The notes under the pieces: model-generated
Seen by the model: only the letters and a program-made list of their open reading frames with translations
Databases searched by the model: none
What the model was told of the DNA's origin: nothing
Source: Kingdonia uniflora
Taxonomy: Eukaryota > Streptophyta > Magnoliopsida > Ranunculales > Circaeasteraceae
DNA: 64,000 nt
Assembly (NCBI GenBank): GCA_014058105.1
Contig: JACGCM010000715.1
Span: 1,550,001-1,614,000 of the forward strand
Reading direction: 5' to 3'
Part shown: positions 12,831 through 24,050 of the stretch, in pieces
Numbering within the stretch: position 1 is the stretch's first letter
How the letters are laid out: each line of letters opens with the position of its first letter
Position numbers and translations under genes: made by a program

Positions 12831-13099
12831 GGATTGACCCTAGGCATCTCGTCAAAAGTCTACGTAATTTAGTCATAAGAACTTAATAAGATTATCTTTA
12901 TCATACTGAACCAACTTTGTACCAATGAAAGTACCTCTGCTAGGTCCATCAATGTTGATGTATTCTGTAGGCTCTTCTGTGGAAGGCTGATTGATCATCA
13001 AGGTGATCAGCTTTCTGTAATTGTTATGCAGTGTATCTATCAGAGGTATCTAAGATTGTTGAGACGGTGTTTTTACAAGCTCGAGAAAGCTTTTGACTA

Positions 13100-13609
13100 C
13101 CCTAGATTTCATAGATACCATCATTGTGTTTGAAGCGGAGTGCTTGATGATAGGTGGAAGCGATTGCTTCCATGTAGTGAATCCAACAACGGCCCATAAT
13201 CCTGAGATAATGATATTTAACGTTGATTACATAAAAGATGACGCCTAGAGTAATTGGTCCTGCGATAATAGGTAAGATGATCTTGCCTACTCGCTCTTCT
13301 TTAGAACCATTGAATCCACTAATATCTTTGTCACTTGGAATAACTTGATCAGCCAATCCCATTTGGTCGATAGTTCTCTGAAAGAGATTCTCAATACCGC
13401 TTCCAGTATAGATCATCATTTTGTGCATGACAAACATTTTCATCTTGAGCATTATGACTAATGCATCATAATGTAGAAATTTTACATGACTAATGTCACA
13501 ATCTTCGAATGAGATCCCAAGCTGGTGATTGTTCGACTCAGGTAGAAGCTTGGTATCTTTATCTTGAGGTGTAAGATCGCAACATTTTGACAGTCTCATG
13601 CGCTTGAAT
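13100..13609 (-). pseudogene. Aspartic protease region, Tat element 1 (active-site Asp lost)
   Basis: An open stretch of 165 residues (13102-13599) holds MMIYTGSGI at about 13399-13426 where elements 2 and 3 have IDTGSGI: the catalytic Asp codon has become Tyr (GAT to TAT). The downstream block IMGRCWIHYMEAIASTYHQ is the conserved end of the Ty3-type protease. Even if translated, this copy could not cut Gag-Pol. Confidence 0.85.
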
Positions 13610-15295
13610 CAGCAGTAGTTGGTGATTTGATGGATTTTGATTATGTTATTGTGGTTCATATGGTAAAGATGTTTCTCCTCAACATGATCTTCGACCTAGG
13701 CGAGTTCAAGCTGCTTCTTATAGCTACCATCTTTGTATGATTCTAGGTCGATAATGTATTCGAATATTCGTCCCTTTTTGAAAATGTATTCCAACAACCT
13801 CTATAAAGCAAAGCAATTGTCAGTAGAATGATGGTTTACCATATGATACATGTAATACAGGTGGTTCTTGATTGGTTCTAATGGTTGAGAGAGACGGCAG
13901 AGCTTATCCTTGGGGTGGATTGGAAATATTGTGAAGATTCGAGCATTAATCCTTAGGAGGACCGGTTTGGGGTGTGAACCGCCTTTTTGAGGCCTGTTTG
14001 TGTTTCCCTTGGAGCACTTTTGACCACCTTGATCCTCATTTGGTTCAGTACTTAGATATGTAGATGGACCTTTCGTGGTTAGGACAAATTTAGTAGATTT
14101 ATGCCTTTCAGATATCATCCTTTCCAGGTCAACGTAACTATTGACCTTAGTGATCATATCATCCATGGTCACAGGTTTGTTGTGGAAGAGGTGTTCTTTG
14201 GCCTTGCAGTCGAGTTTAAGCGCGTTGGTAAAAGTAGCAGCAGCTATTTTCTGATCGAGATTATCTACTTTACGCACGAGCTCCAAAAACTTCTTCCCAA
14301 ATGCCTCAAGCTTCTCTCTGTGTGACTATTTAAGACTAATAAGAGATTATAAATTCTCCTCGTTGTCTCTGTTATGAGCATACGTCTTAATGAATTGTTT
14401 CTACAGCTGGTCGAATGTGTATATGCAGCCTTCAGGTATAGAGTGGAGCTACCTGATTGGTTCTTCCTAGACTTGTTGTGAGTAAATGGCAGAGGATGTG
14501 GTTGAGGTTGGAATACAACCCCAAGGAATCATGATACTATTGAATGTGATCCTTTGAATCGGTACCCTTGTATTTGGGAATTTTCAGAGTAAGGAAACCT
14601 TTCGGTACTTCCATATTGAATAGTTCTTTGGCAATTGGACTTCTTTGTAATGTAGTAAGGTCATCTGCAGTACCCAGAACTTGTGCTTCGATCAACTCCT
14701 TAATTCGTTAATCCATATGCTCTTGCATAACATATTAACGTGTCGGTTAAGTAGCTTGACGAGGAGGTTGAGGATTATGAGTACTGGTACCTTCACTCAG
14801 ATGATCACGTGCTGGAACTCGAGGTTGAGATCGCTGATCTTCCTCCTGATGTATGGAAAATTTGTGACCTCGGCTGATCTCAGACTGAACATTACCGCCC
14901 AAATGAATAGAAGGCTGAGGCTCGTGCTGAATATTTTTGGAAATAGCTTTGCTGGTGGCTCCTCGAGCTCCCAACCTTTCCCGCTTAGAAACCCTGGAAG
15001 TTTTTGGCAATTGATCACGATTTCTTGTTGGAGGAGCCTGAGTATTTTGCAGAGCTTGTGAGGCAGTCTGTATGGTTATCATTTGGTCTTCATGTCGTTT
15101 GAACGCTATCTAATGGGCTTGTTGCTCGGCTTCGAGCTCTTTCTCACGGAGCTCTCGGTCAAGAGTTAATTGACGCTCGATCTCATTAAGCTTCTCTATT
15201 TCAGCGTTGAGATTCGCCCATAGCTCTATAAGTTGCTTCGGCTTAACTGAAAGATAGAGCTGGATTCCGGTTGTTGGTCGTCTGGAAGTGACCAT
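13610..15295 (-). pseudogene. Gag, Tat element 1
   Basis: The start MVTSRRPTTG at 15295 aligns with MVSSRRPA in elements 2 and 3. A stop follows near 15110. The core with RKVDNLDQKIAAATFTNAL and PVTMDDMITKVNSYVDLER lies at 14090-14286. Near the C-terminus YHMVNHHSTDNCFAL (13801-13860) looks like a zinc-knuckle remnant with an altered spacing. Gag would form the virus-like particle. Stops and frameshifts disable it. Confidence 0.8.
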
Positions 15296-15325
15296 GATAG
15301 AAATTTGTAGTAGAGTGAATGGCCT

Positions 15326-15445
15326 AATTCCCACAGGCGATGTCAAATGTAATGGTCTAATTCCACAGACGATGTCAAATGTAATGCCTTAGGATATCGT
15401 TGAAATGCTCTCTTTCCCACAGACGATGTCAAATGTAATAGCCTA
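15326..15445. repeat. Triplicated primer-site/LTR edge, element 1
   Basis: The motif gatgtcaaatgtaat occurs three times, near 15337, 15374 and 15426, each after a (c)ccacag(a/g)c stretch. Only the third is followed by a real LTR. In elements 2 and 3 the edge occurs once. Element 1 also has TGACATC where the other two keep TGGCGCC at the primer-binding site. Confidence 0.75.
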
Positions 15446-15970
15446 ATTCCATAAGTTTGAGATAGTTTGGAATTAGCTCTTATACCAATGTTCCTGCGAT
15501 AAAACTAATATAAAATAAGCAATTACAGGTGATTTAGCCTAGAAAACCTCTGAATAGGTAAAAAACCGCGACCTTGAGTTGAGGGTTTTTGTAATAGTGA
15601 CTTTTATTACTTGAGGCTGATATCTTATTACAAGTGATCTCTCGACTTAGAAATACCTGATCTTGTAAATAAGAAGTTTTAATATTTTGAGAATCTTGAA
15701 AATGTAGTTTTCTTGATGATTTTTCATGTATTTTTTCTAGTCCCTGTCTCTTATGGAACTTTTTCTTTATATAGGCCTTCTCCGTAGTTCTTCATCATGC
15801 TGAAGCATGTTCTCCGAACAATGTGGTTAGTGGCGGTTGACTGAGTAACTGCTGATTTTGTGAGAGGTAGGTATCTTTGACTTATTTGCGTTTTTCTATT
15901 TGAGCTCGACCCATGTTCTTCATCAGTTTGTGGAGTACGTATCGATATTGATTGTTGATGTCACGTGTAG
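15434..15970 (-). repeat. 5' LTR of Tat element 1 (truncated)
   Basis: It begins tgtaatagcc at 15434 (the 3' end of the LTR on the minus strand) and matches the other Tat LTRs. A TATA box (minus strand CCTATATAAAG, about 15764-15775) is kept. The repeat stops at gatgtcacgtgtag (15970), where the left LTR fragment goes on for about 80 more bases to its ccctaca end, so the U3 edge has been lost here. Confidence 0.87.
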
Positions 15971-17210
15971 GGGTACCTTGCTTTTCTTGCAGAAGATAAT
16001 AAACTTAGCACTATCAGGGAGGCAATCTCTGTCACATTAGGTACTATGCTCTAATTTTTCCCCTTATTTTCTGGTATATTCTGAAACATTGAGAACAATG
16101 TTTCTTTCTAGTTTAGGGGTGGAGGAAAATTGTTCACCTTTTTATTACTTTTTATTAAAAAGTAAGGACATTCTTTTAGTAATGAGATTCGTATGGAAAA
16201 TTTCCATTACTTAGAATTGTTTGGGCATGGCACAAAATATTTTGATCATAAACACCAATAAATTACAAAGTTTATCAAATATGTTCCCATAAATCTTTGG
16301 ATTTTCATCTTAAGCTATAAATGTACTACCCTTTAATTAGTAGGAGATTCAAGTTGATTGATATTTCTCATAACATTGCATTTCACGTTAGTTCAATCTA
16401 AAGAAAATTAAGTATTTGAGGTAGGAATGATCCACAACAAGGGAAACAACTGCCTAAGAATAAGTTTGGTCTTATAAAAAAACAAAGTTCTAATTTCTAT
16501 AAGCCAAATAGTTCAAAAACTTTCATGACGCAAGGCATAATTGCATGATTTAGAACTAAAAGAGGAAGAATTATGACCAATCTCGAGAATAGCCATGAGC
16601 TATGTGAAAGGAATAAGGAAAATTTTTTACTTTGTAGAAATCTAGAATCTAGGTCACAAAGGGGCACCAAACCCCGGTAACTTGAGCCAACTAGCTGGGA
16701 TTGTCGACTGAAAACTTATATTACGGAGGCTTTTCAAAAGAAATAAGCAAGTACTAAAATAAAGGCCTTATAATTATTTCTCAAACTGAAAAAGAAAAAA
16801 AAAAGGATTCGAATTGTCTAAGGCACTTGTCAATCTAACTATTGGATTTATTTTATGAAATATGAAACTACTGGATATTGACTTACAAATTTCTAAATAA
16901 ACTCTTATTTGTAATAACTAATTTCACAACACTCGAGGATATTTAAAGAATATTTGAATCTCTATCTAAGTATAAGATAGTTTCTCTAGTTTTTGATAAA
17001 TTCTGTGATTTTATAGAAATATATTTGAAAAAGAAGTAAACTTTTATGTGTTTTCCTTCATAATGTTTTTACAATTTAAGAATAAAGATGGGTCGTTAAA
17101 AATTATTTAAGGATTATTTAAATTACTAGAATACCTTTACCAATTTTTGTGGGTACAGTTACTGCAAACCCTCACGAGACAAAATTCATCATATTTGGGA
17201 AACTTATAAG
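15971..17210. mobile_element. Noncoding 3' part of an older gypsy-like element
   Basis: No gene is seen. The stretch gagaacaatgtttctttctag near 16100, followed by a G-rich run, resembles the sequence often found after the pol region in plant Ty3/gypsy elements. The segment ends at 17210, where Tat element 2 is inserted, and seems to continue at 45507 after it. Polymerase genes of this element are not in the window. Confidence 0.4.
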
Positions 17211-17778
17211 TGTAATGGCCAAATTCCGTAAGCTCTAAATGGTTAGGAATTCTCTATCACACCAATGAACCTATAATAATACTCTAATAGAAAGTAAGAA
17301 ATGGAAACTGGTGTTTTTAGCGTGGAAAACTTCTAAATAGGCAATAGCCATAACCTCGTATGGAGGATATTTGTGAAAGCATCTTTATTGGCTGAGGCGG
17401 ATATCTTTATTTCAAGTGATTTCTAAATATATAAATGATTTGAATCTCGTAAATAATAAGTTTGTGTAATTTTTCTGGTCCCTGTCTTTTTTTGAACATT
17501 TTCTTTATATAGGCTTTCCCCACAACTTTTCATCGGGCAAGGGCATGTTTTGCAAATAATGTGGTTAGTGGCGGTTGACTGAATAATTGACGAGTTTGTG
17601 GAAGACAGGTGTCTTTGCTGGGTAATGTTTTTCGGGTTTAGCTTGGTCCTCATTCTTGGGCTGTTCGTAAGGCTGGCTGGAATGTTGACTGGAGTGTGAC
17701 AAATGCGTGAGCCTGAGATGGAGATAATTCGATCTGGCAAGATCAATTTTGAATGAGATCTAGAGAAAAGTCCCTACA
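17211..17778 (-). repeat. 3' LTR of Tat element 2
   Basis: 568 bases, from tgtaatggcc to tccctaca on the plus strand, that is TGTAGGGA...GGCCATTACA on the coding strand, with the usual TG...CA ends. A TATA box (CCTATATAAAG on the minus strand) is at about 17502-17512. Just inside, at 17779-17790, the minus strand reads GATGGGGTGAT, the polypurine primer for plus-strand DNA. Confidence 0.93.
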
Positions 17779-18018
17779 ATCACCCCATCGTAACCGAAGT
17801 CACGAGTGGCTTTGGTTGAGAGAAAATATGTAAAAACTTTGAAATTTGAAATGGAGTAATGATGGCATTTGATTGGATGGAAGTTATGCGATATTGGGAA
17901 GTAATTGATAGTAAATGACGATGTGGATACGGATGTATGTGACGGCTGCTATTGAATAGTCACATCTGTAATAAATGATTACGCTTGAGAAAACATACCT
18001 GCACAATAAATGTAGGGT

Positions 18019-18028
18019 TATATAAATA
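18019..18028 (+). promoter_or_regulatory. TATA box before ORFa, element 2
   Basis: tatataaata on the plus strand, 80 bases before the (mutated) start of ORFa. It aligns with 24863-24872 in element 3. It points away from the LTR and towards the antisense genes. Confidence 0.5.
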
Positions 18029-18098
18029 GTAATTGTAGCAAATCTCTAAAACAGTGCCTGCTTGCGTAACTTATTATGAAACTTGAACATTTTTTAAA

Positions 18099-18401
18099 AT
18101 AGTGAAGACTCGGAGGATGATCCTTGAATAAAGGATAGCGACTGAAATGCAGAGGTTGAAGTTAAAATACTTTGGTGGCCAATCCTTGGAGATGTCAATT
18201 TACGCTCCCATTCCTCCGATATATCAAGGTATGTCGGATGAAAAAGCCGTTGAAGCTGAGGAAGAATTTTACTATAAGTAGAGGATTTATGTTGTCGTCT
18301 TGAGAAACGAGGACCGGTGGGCTTGTCTCCGTACTCTTGCGGAAGACAGGGTTAGGGCTTCATATGCAGGGATAAGTGTATCTGCGGGGCAGATATGCTG
18401 A
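18099..18401 (+). pseudogene. Tat antisense-side ORFa, element 2
   Basis: 101 codons, the same length as in element 3. The start codon is ATA instead of ATG, and there are stops near 18135 and at 18279, the second at a codon that is TGA in element 3 and TGG in element 1. Between the stops residues are well kept (RRMILE, RLKLKYFGG, PPIYQGMSDE, AEDRVRASYAG). The ending GQIC is shared with element 3. No known family is recognised. Confidence 0.5.
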
Positions 18402-19305
18402 CTTCTTGTGTCACCATGGATTCTAAGGTTGGGCCCTCTTCGTCTTTACCAACTCTTCGGAAGTGACGGTTTCAGAGGAGAGGGTGATGGTAGTGAAGGA
18501 GGGAGATAACCAGTGGAAGTCTGCTTCTATATTTTCATTAAGTTTTGGCGCTCAGAAGACTCTTAGTTCAATAATTTGGTTATAGCACTGACTTTACTGT
18601 TTGCATAGTTTCTATTCAAAGTTTGGCTAGACTTCAACCAAAGTCATGCGATGGAAGCTCTTTGTTGGCTCCAATGCATGCTTTGCATTTGGGTGAAAGA
18701 TCACTGAAGCAAGATGAACCGAAGAAGTTGATGCCTCTGCATGCCTGAATGACCTATAACTTTGAACAAACAGGGAAATACTTGTTATTTATAAAGTACC
18801 TAGAGTTTTGTAGTGGACGTATAACATTTTTGTTGTATTCCTGAGATCGATGTACTGAAAAACTTGTTATCTGTAAATCGTATGTAATGTTTTCGACTTG
18901 AATAAAAATTGTCATTCAATAATCTGTATATAGAAAAAATTCTTCAGAATTGAACTGAATTATGCCGGGTGTGAAAAATGAACAAGAGTTTATAAGTAAT
19001 GAGAACATTATTGTTGTGATTCTCGAACTGAAATCAGCACGTGCTGGCAATGACGTTGTGATGTAAGTATGATTTGTGTTTTAAACAGGTGAGGGTGAAA
19101 AATTGTAGAAAATATGTAATTACGGAAATTTGAGCCTCTACAGGTTGATGGAGTTGCAATTTTGATAACATGAGGTCGAGTATGATAAATAATATATGTA
19201 TTGGTGAGGGGATCAATTCAAATTTTTTTTTCCATGATTCTAGGTTTTCTGTTACGTGATACAAGGTAAAAATCATATTTTTGTGGGGAAAGTGTGTAAG
19301 AATCG

Positions 19306-19313
19306 TATAAATA
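19306..19313 (+). promoter_or_regulatory. TATA box before ORFb, element 2
   Basis: tataaata at 54 bases before the ORFb ATG. Element 1 has cataaata at 46 bases before its ORFb; in element 3 the site has decayed to tagaaata. Confidence 0.45.
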
Positions 19314-19359
19314 CGGGTAGGATGATCTATAAAAAAATAAAAATTGACTAAGGAATTGG

Positions 19360-19653
19360 ATGGTACAGACTCGATCTCAGAGGATTTGTCATGCCACGGA
19401 AGGACGATTGGCCATAAAAATTGCTAAAGTGCGGGAGAGGATTTTTGGTTCGTTTGGATATGATGTTGAGCTTCCCATGAGGGAATGTCAGCTCGAAGGA
19501 TTAGATGTAATTTGCAGAGAACTGGAGTATGCTCGTTATTTTTATGAGGTGTGCTTTGGTAAATTGGTTAGGGATGCGTTAGAACAGGAAAGGTTAGTTG
19601 GTTTGATTATTGAAGTTGAGATCAAACTCATAGATCTGAGGACTGATGAATAA
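19360..19653 (+). CDS. Tat antisense-side ORFb, element 2 (open)
   Basis: An unbroken frame of 97 residues starting MVQTRSQRICHATEG and ending DLRTDE. It is mostly charged and helical in appearance (AIKIAKVRERIF, GLIIEVEIKL) and has no signal peptide, membrane segment or catalytic motif that I can see. The copy at 26056-26349 has exactly the same length and 80 % or so similar residues, but two stops. Conservation between copies that have diverged more than 10 % in their LTRs suggests it was a real protein. MVxTR starts are common in plant gypsy Gag-like proteins; its function is unknown. Confidence 0.55.
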   Translation: MVQTRSQRICHATEGRLAIKIAKVRERIFGSFGYDVELPMRECQLEGLDVICRELEYARYFYEVCFGKLVRDALEQERLVGLIIEVEIKLIDLRTDE

Positions 19654-19975
19654 TGTGACCGGATGACATTGTCAAGTTTTACTAGGGCTGTAATAGATGT
19701 TGTATAAAGCTTTGACCATGAATAATACATTTTTGTTGAATCTAACAGAAAAGATATAAGTCAATCGGATCTTTTATAAGTGCAAATCAGTTTTGAGACT
19801 GTTTTAGCAAATAATTTGAATAATTTTGAAAATTTGCGTAGTTTAGAAAATTACGTCAATTACTATAAGTATGATAAACAAGGACAGAGGAACAAAAATG
19901 AGGAAATGCAGGAGCTTCTTATTTTGATTTGTATGTAAGGAAGTATGAATCTAACATCGTACAAAGTAAGTCATC

Positions 19976-20410
19976 AGGAGTGTGAGAAGGTCAGAAAAAG
20001 ATAAGGAAATAGGAGAGAGAAATATGTTAAAAAATGAGGGGAGCTGCAATGATGGAAATGTAGTTTTATTAAAAAGGTATAAGATGTCTGACATGGAGAG
20101 TGGAAGGGACGCCTTGGTTCCGAAATCAAAGACGGGTCGTGCGAGGCGCAATAAATGCCAGCTGCTTGAGAGAGAAAAGATAAATAGTACTTCTTCGTCT
20201 CCAATCAAATTTTTTTCAACTTCTAAGAATTTTGAGAGCACACAGAGAGAGAGAGAGACAAAAAATCAGGGGATTTGAAAAGGACTTATCAGAAGGGGAT
20301 CAGCGGTTGAAGAGGGCAAAAGATACTGAATTTCGTAGGTAGCTATATAACAGCGTCGTGAGGAAAAGGTTTGGCGCTATTGTAGATTCTCATTCAGATA
20401 CTGAAGGTTA
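19976..20410 (+). pseudogene. Tat antisense-side ORFc, element 2
   Basis: The counterpart of 26673-27104. The ATG has become AGG (19976-19978) and there are a stop and small changes near 20278-20340, but the end SHSDTEG is the same, followed by gttagtag as in element 3. Basic, Ser-rich, with NDGNVVLLKRYKMSDMES kept. Confidence 0.5.
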
Positions 20411-20534
20411 GTAGAGATTTAGGCAACCTATGTTACCGTATATACTAAATGTGTTAAAGATATATGTTGTACGTAAATGATTGATATATATATATATAGA
20501 TGAAAAAATGATAGATACCATAACCTGTATGTAG

Positions 20535-23500
20535 GTCGAGTGTGAGAGGCATCTTATAGTCAAAAACATGCCTGCTAAAATTGTTTTTGAGATGGGCAGT
20601 TCATCTGTTAATGAGATGTCGACCTCTGGTCGGACAAATGAGTCTGATAGTGAGGGGGAAGTAGGATTGGAACAATTCCCAGGTTTTCCTGGCCTATTGA
20701 TATCTTATCCTCCTGGTTCTAATGCCTTTATAGAGTTTTGTAAAGCTAAGGTGGCTGTAAGAGGGAATTGGGGTAATTATGTAGAATATGCCGGTAGGCA
20801 ATTTAGAGGTTGTACTATAGCTGTGGGGGAATAGTACTTTTATTTGTTGGCTGATTTGGAAGCGAAAAAAAAAATTGGGCGAAGGGATTATGAATACAAT
20901 CGGGGTATGTCATATTCAATTGAACGGGAATATGCGGGAGGTAATAACCGTTTGTGACCATCTGAATGAAAAATGAGAAAAAGTGGGAAAAGTGAGGAGG
21001 ATAAACTGTAAGAACGCTTTACAATTTTATAAGGTGAAGAATTATAAGGCCAGTGGAGGGTCATATTTCTGTCCGAGCGCAACTCGGCGTTGCTTCTTCG
21101 ATCTAAATTCATCTGGTCGAACCTGGAATGACAGCGTCATATGGGTGAAGGGCAATTGTCTTTAAAGAGATAGTGAAGAACCTTTGGACCTTCTGTTTAG
21201 AACTGTAAAACAAAGTAAGTATATACATGCATAGATAAAATTATTACTATATGTCACTAATAACTATAGTTGATAATAAAAATGTTGTGCATTGCAGGTG
21301 TGAAGTCTAAAGTGGAGAGGAAAGAGTCTTTGTTGGATGAAGTTGCAGTGGAGGAGACTGAGCTCGATTTTTTGATAGAGGGACTCGGCCTGAGTAAAAG
21401 GAAGATGATTGATAGCAGGTCAAAAAGGTTCGAAATGCTCAGTCGACCAGGTCGATGGCGGGTGTTGACGAAGGGAAGAGGCAAGTGAGTGGTGGGGAGG
21501 TTTGAACCAACTTGTCCAAGACTCCTGGAACAGGCAGTTTGGCTCAGCCGAATCCCATTACGTCGAGCAAAATAGCTCAAAAATATCCGAAAAAATGGAT
21601 GTTTAAGGCTTTGTCGGCCTCTGGTACAATTGGAAATTGTGAGGTCATAAAGCATAAAAAGAGGAGGTCAAACCCTCGAGGGAGTCAAGGGAAAAGGTCG
21701 CTGGGGGGCTATTTGTTATGGTGGATGACCTCAAAGAGGTCGAGGAAAGGGCCAGGTTGGTGGTTCTCCATGGAGAGGAAGACACGGGCAAGATGGTAAG
21801 TTTATATTATAGGAAAGTGTTGTTTAATACGATTCGAGCTAATCACTGAGATCGATTTAACTTTTTACATGTTGCTCGTATTGTTATGGGGATTTGGCCC
21901 AATATTGGGGAAGAAAATTTTGAGCTGAAGAATGTAAAGATCGAGCTGGAAAAGGGACTAGCTTAAGCCAGGACTGATGCTCTGAAGGAAGTTAGGCAGC
22001 TGAAGGCTTCTCATGCCGTGACAATTGGTCAATTACTGGTAGAGACGAGGGCCAATCTAGAGGAGATGGTCAAGGAGCGTCACAGACTGGGGCGTCACTT
22101 GATGCTGAAGGGATATTCTTAGGAGGAGGTAGATGCCATTAAGGCGGATACCTATGTTGAGGAGGAAGATGGGGAGGAAACAGAAGTGGTGGGGATCGTG
22201 GATGGTCTGGATGTTATCTCTCATCAGACGGTGCTTGACAACCAATGGGATGATGCCGAACTCCTAGAGGGTTATAGTGAGAAGGTGGGGTAGAAACGTG
22301 CATTTGTATAAATATTTGTAAGTTGTTGAATTGTGTGTGGGGAAGAAACTTTTGTAGGTTGACTTGTTTTATAAAGCTCTTGTAGGCACTTAGAGAAATG
22401 AGTCACAAAGTAAAGGGTCTAGAATCTGGGCTTGCCAGGGAAAGAAAGATCTCTGCAGCTTTGCTGTCTGCTCAAGCAGGGCTTCAAGTTAGAACAGAAT
22501 AGGTCTTTTGACTTGCATGCTATACCAACATTAAGTTATTATGTAAGTAGAATATAGATGCAGATGACCTCAGTATAGTGCATGGTAAAAATCCAACACT
22601 ATTTATATAAAGAAGCGTATCGAAAGCATGTACCTTTGACTCCGTAGTAGACCTCACGAAGCATTTATTTGTTAACGTACTTAAGTTGTAGAGATGAAGA
22701 GTTTAATATCGTATAGAATCTTTAGAAATGAAGTATGAATATATTCAAATGTTTTCATGGATTGTACTGCACTAAAAATTGTCAAATTCCTCAGGTCGAA
22801 TTAGATTCATCTCGTTCTCGTGAGGACGACGCACTCAAGTGTAATCGGGAATTTATAGAGCAGTTCGATAGGATGAGGGAGGCGAACGAGAATAAAGAAA
22901 ATCAATATGTAAAGGCGCATTTTAAACTTGTGGAGGTGACCCAGGCCGTTTCTGACCTTACTCTTCAGGTCGAAGAGAAAGATGACGAAATAGCTAAGGG
23001 GTTAAAAGAGCTAGCAGAGGTAACCGAACGCGCCAAGAGGCTTCAAAGTTAGGTTGACGCATTGGCGGTTAAGGGTAAGCAGGCTGACATGGCTCAATAC
23101 CGTATTCAGGCGTTAAAAAGATCAGAGGAACGATCTCGATCTGATCTCCAGAAGTGAAGGAACGATTTAGGGAAAATAAGACAAAAAATTGTTGAAAAAG
23201 ACAATGAGCTGAGGGAAGTTTGAGAAAATCTTTCAGCTTCAGAGGCTGCAGCTGTACACTTACAAATAGCCCTACCCACCAAGGAATTCCTGCAGAAGTT
23301 GGATGCTGCTCTTATCACGGAGAAAGTTTTGGAAGGGGAAATTAAAACAAAGGAATTACTGATGAAGAGGAAAGAGGAATTATGGAAAGATATTTCGGCT
23401 AGGGAAGAGTTAAGCACAGAAATCAAGAAACTTTGTGCCCATGTAGTAGAGTTAGAAGCCATGAGCCTAGCTGAATCTGCTAAGTACATAAAGAAGTTGG

Positions 23501-23919
23501 AAGAAAATGTGATCCATCATACTAAGGTTGATGAGGAAATAATTGAACAGAAGAATGCATATGCTAGGTTAGAGTCACGCCTCGAGAAGGTGAGAGCGAA
23601 ATTTACAATAATGGTAATACCTGATGCATCATGCTTTGATCTAATAAAGGCAATTGTTGCATATTTCGTTGATGAAGTAAAAAGACTTGAGTTAGAACGA
23701 AAAACCTTGTTCAAAAGATTGTCAGATAAGAGATGTATTTACGGAGGTGAAATAGACCGAGGGAACTGTCTGGGCATCATGGAAACCCATTTGGGCCCTC
23801 GAACTGCTGAGCTGATAGAGACGGGTAGAGCTGCTGTAATCCACGAACTAAAAGTTCAACCTCTTGATGAAGGGGGAAGCACTGCTGACACTCCATCGAC
23901 AGAAAAGAATCCCCTGTAA
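20535..23919 (+). pseudogene. Tat antisense long ORF (aORF), element 2
   Basis: N-terminal part: SGRTNESDSEGEVGLEQF, then ISYPPGSNAFIEFCKAK. A deletion of about 135 bases near 20865-20885 removes the centre of the gypsy-type domain, compared with 27590-27750. An intron at 21215-21297 (gtaagt...ttgcag) joins the frames exactly (phase 1). A second starts at 21796 but its acceptor has changed (acatg). Others are about 22284-22385 and 22488-22794. The last exon, 22795-23919, is long; its final 206 residues (23299-23919) are open, a coiled coil followed by a conserved C-terminus (VIPDASCFDLIKAIVAYFVDE). Function unknown. Confidence 0.65.
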
Positions 23920-23939
23920 TATGAATTTAACCTAAAAAA

Positions 23940-24045
23940 TAAATAGTATCTGTCACAGACATATTGAAATAGATAAAAGCTAGTATGACCTTTGCCTTAT
24001 CTTGTGTCTGGTGAGGTCTTTGATATAAAACAAATTTTTACATTT
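23940..24045. repeat. Left part of the tandem-repeat block, element 2
   Basis: The first unit (agataaaagctagtatgacctttgcc) is cut at 24050 by the insertion of element 3. The array resumes at 38384. Confidence 0.75.
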
Positions 24046-24050
24046 GTTTC
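24046..24050 (+). repeat. Target site duplication GTTTC, left
   Basis: GTTTC here is repeated at 38379-38383. In element 3's own uninterrupted counterpart (about 31130-31140) the sequence reads cgtttcaatcgcag, which shows what the empty site looked like. Confidence 0.92.

Larger units (their letters stand above)
1913..15970 (-). mobile_element. Tat-type Ty3/gypsy retrotransposon, element 1 (both ends truncated)
   Basis: The gag-pol genes run on the minus strand from about 15295 to 9640, with a plus-strand gene region at 2419-8867. Order on the minus strand is LTR, gag, protease, RT, RNase H, second RNase H, integrase, tandem repeats, antisense genes, LTR. The second RNase H and the antisense ORF region point to the Tat clade (Retand/Ogre/Grande relatives); there is no chromodomain. 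The left LTR keeps only its last 165 bases and the right LTR lacks about its last 80, so no target duplication can be found. It is more diverged from elements 2 and 3 than they are from each other. Confidence 0.88.

Noticed and set aside
14681..15061. 126-codon plus-strand frame over gag of element 1
   Set aside because: It is antisense to the gag region, which aligns with elements 2 and 3 on the minus strand.
15971..17210. Possible env-like gene between elements 1 and 2
   Set aside because: No open frame of useful length and no signal peptide or membrane segment was seen.
19951..20241. 96-codon minus-strand frame, with a 127-codon counterpart at 26555-26938
   Set aside because: Opposite-strand shadows of ORFc; both exist because the plus-strand sequence is conserved.
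21257..21655. 132-codon minus-strand frame
   Set aside because: Shadow of the aORF exon that begins at 21298; Leu/Ser-rich composition is that of a reversed charged helix.
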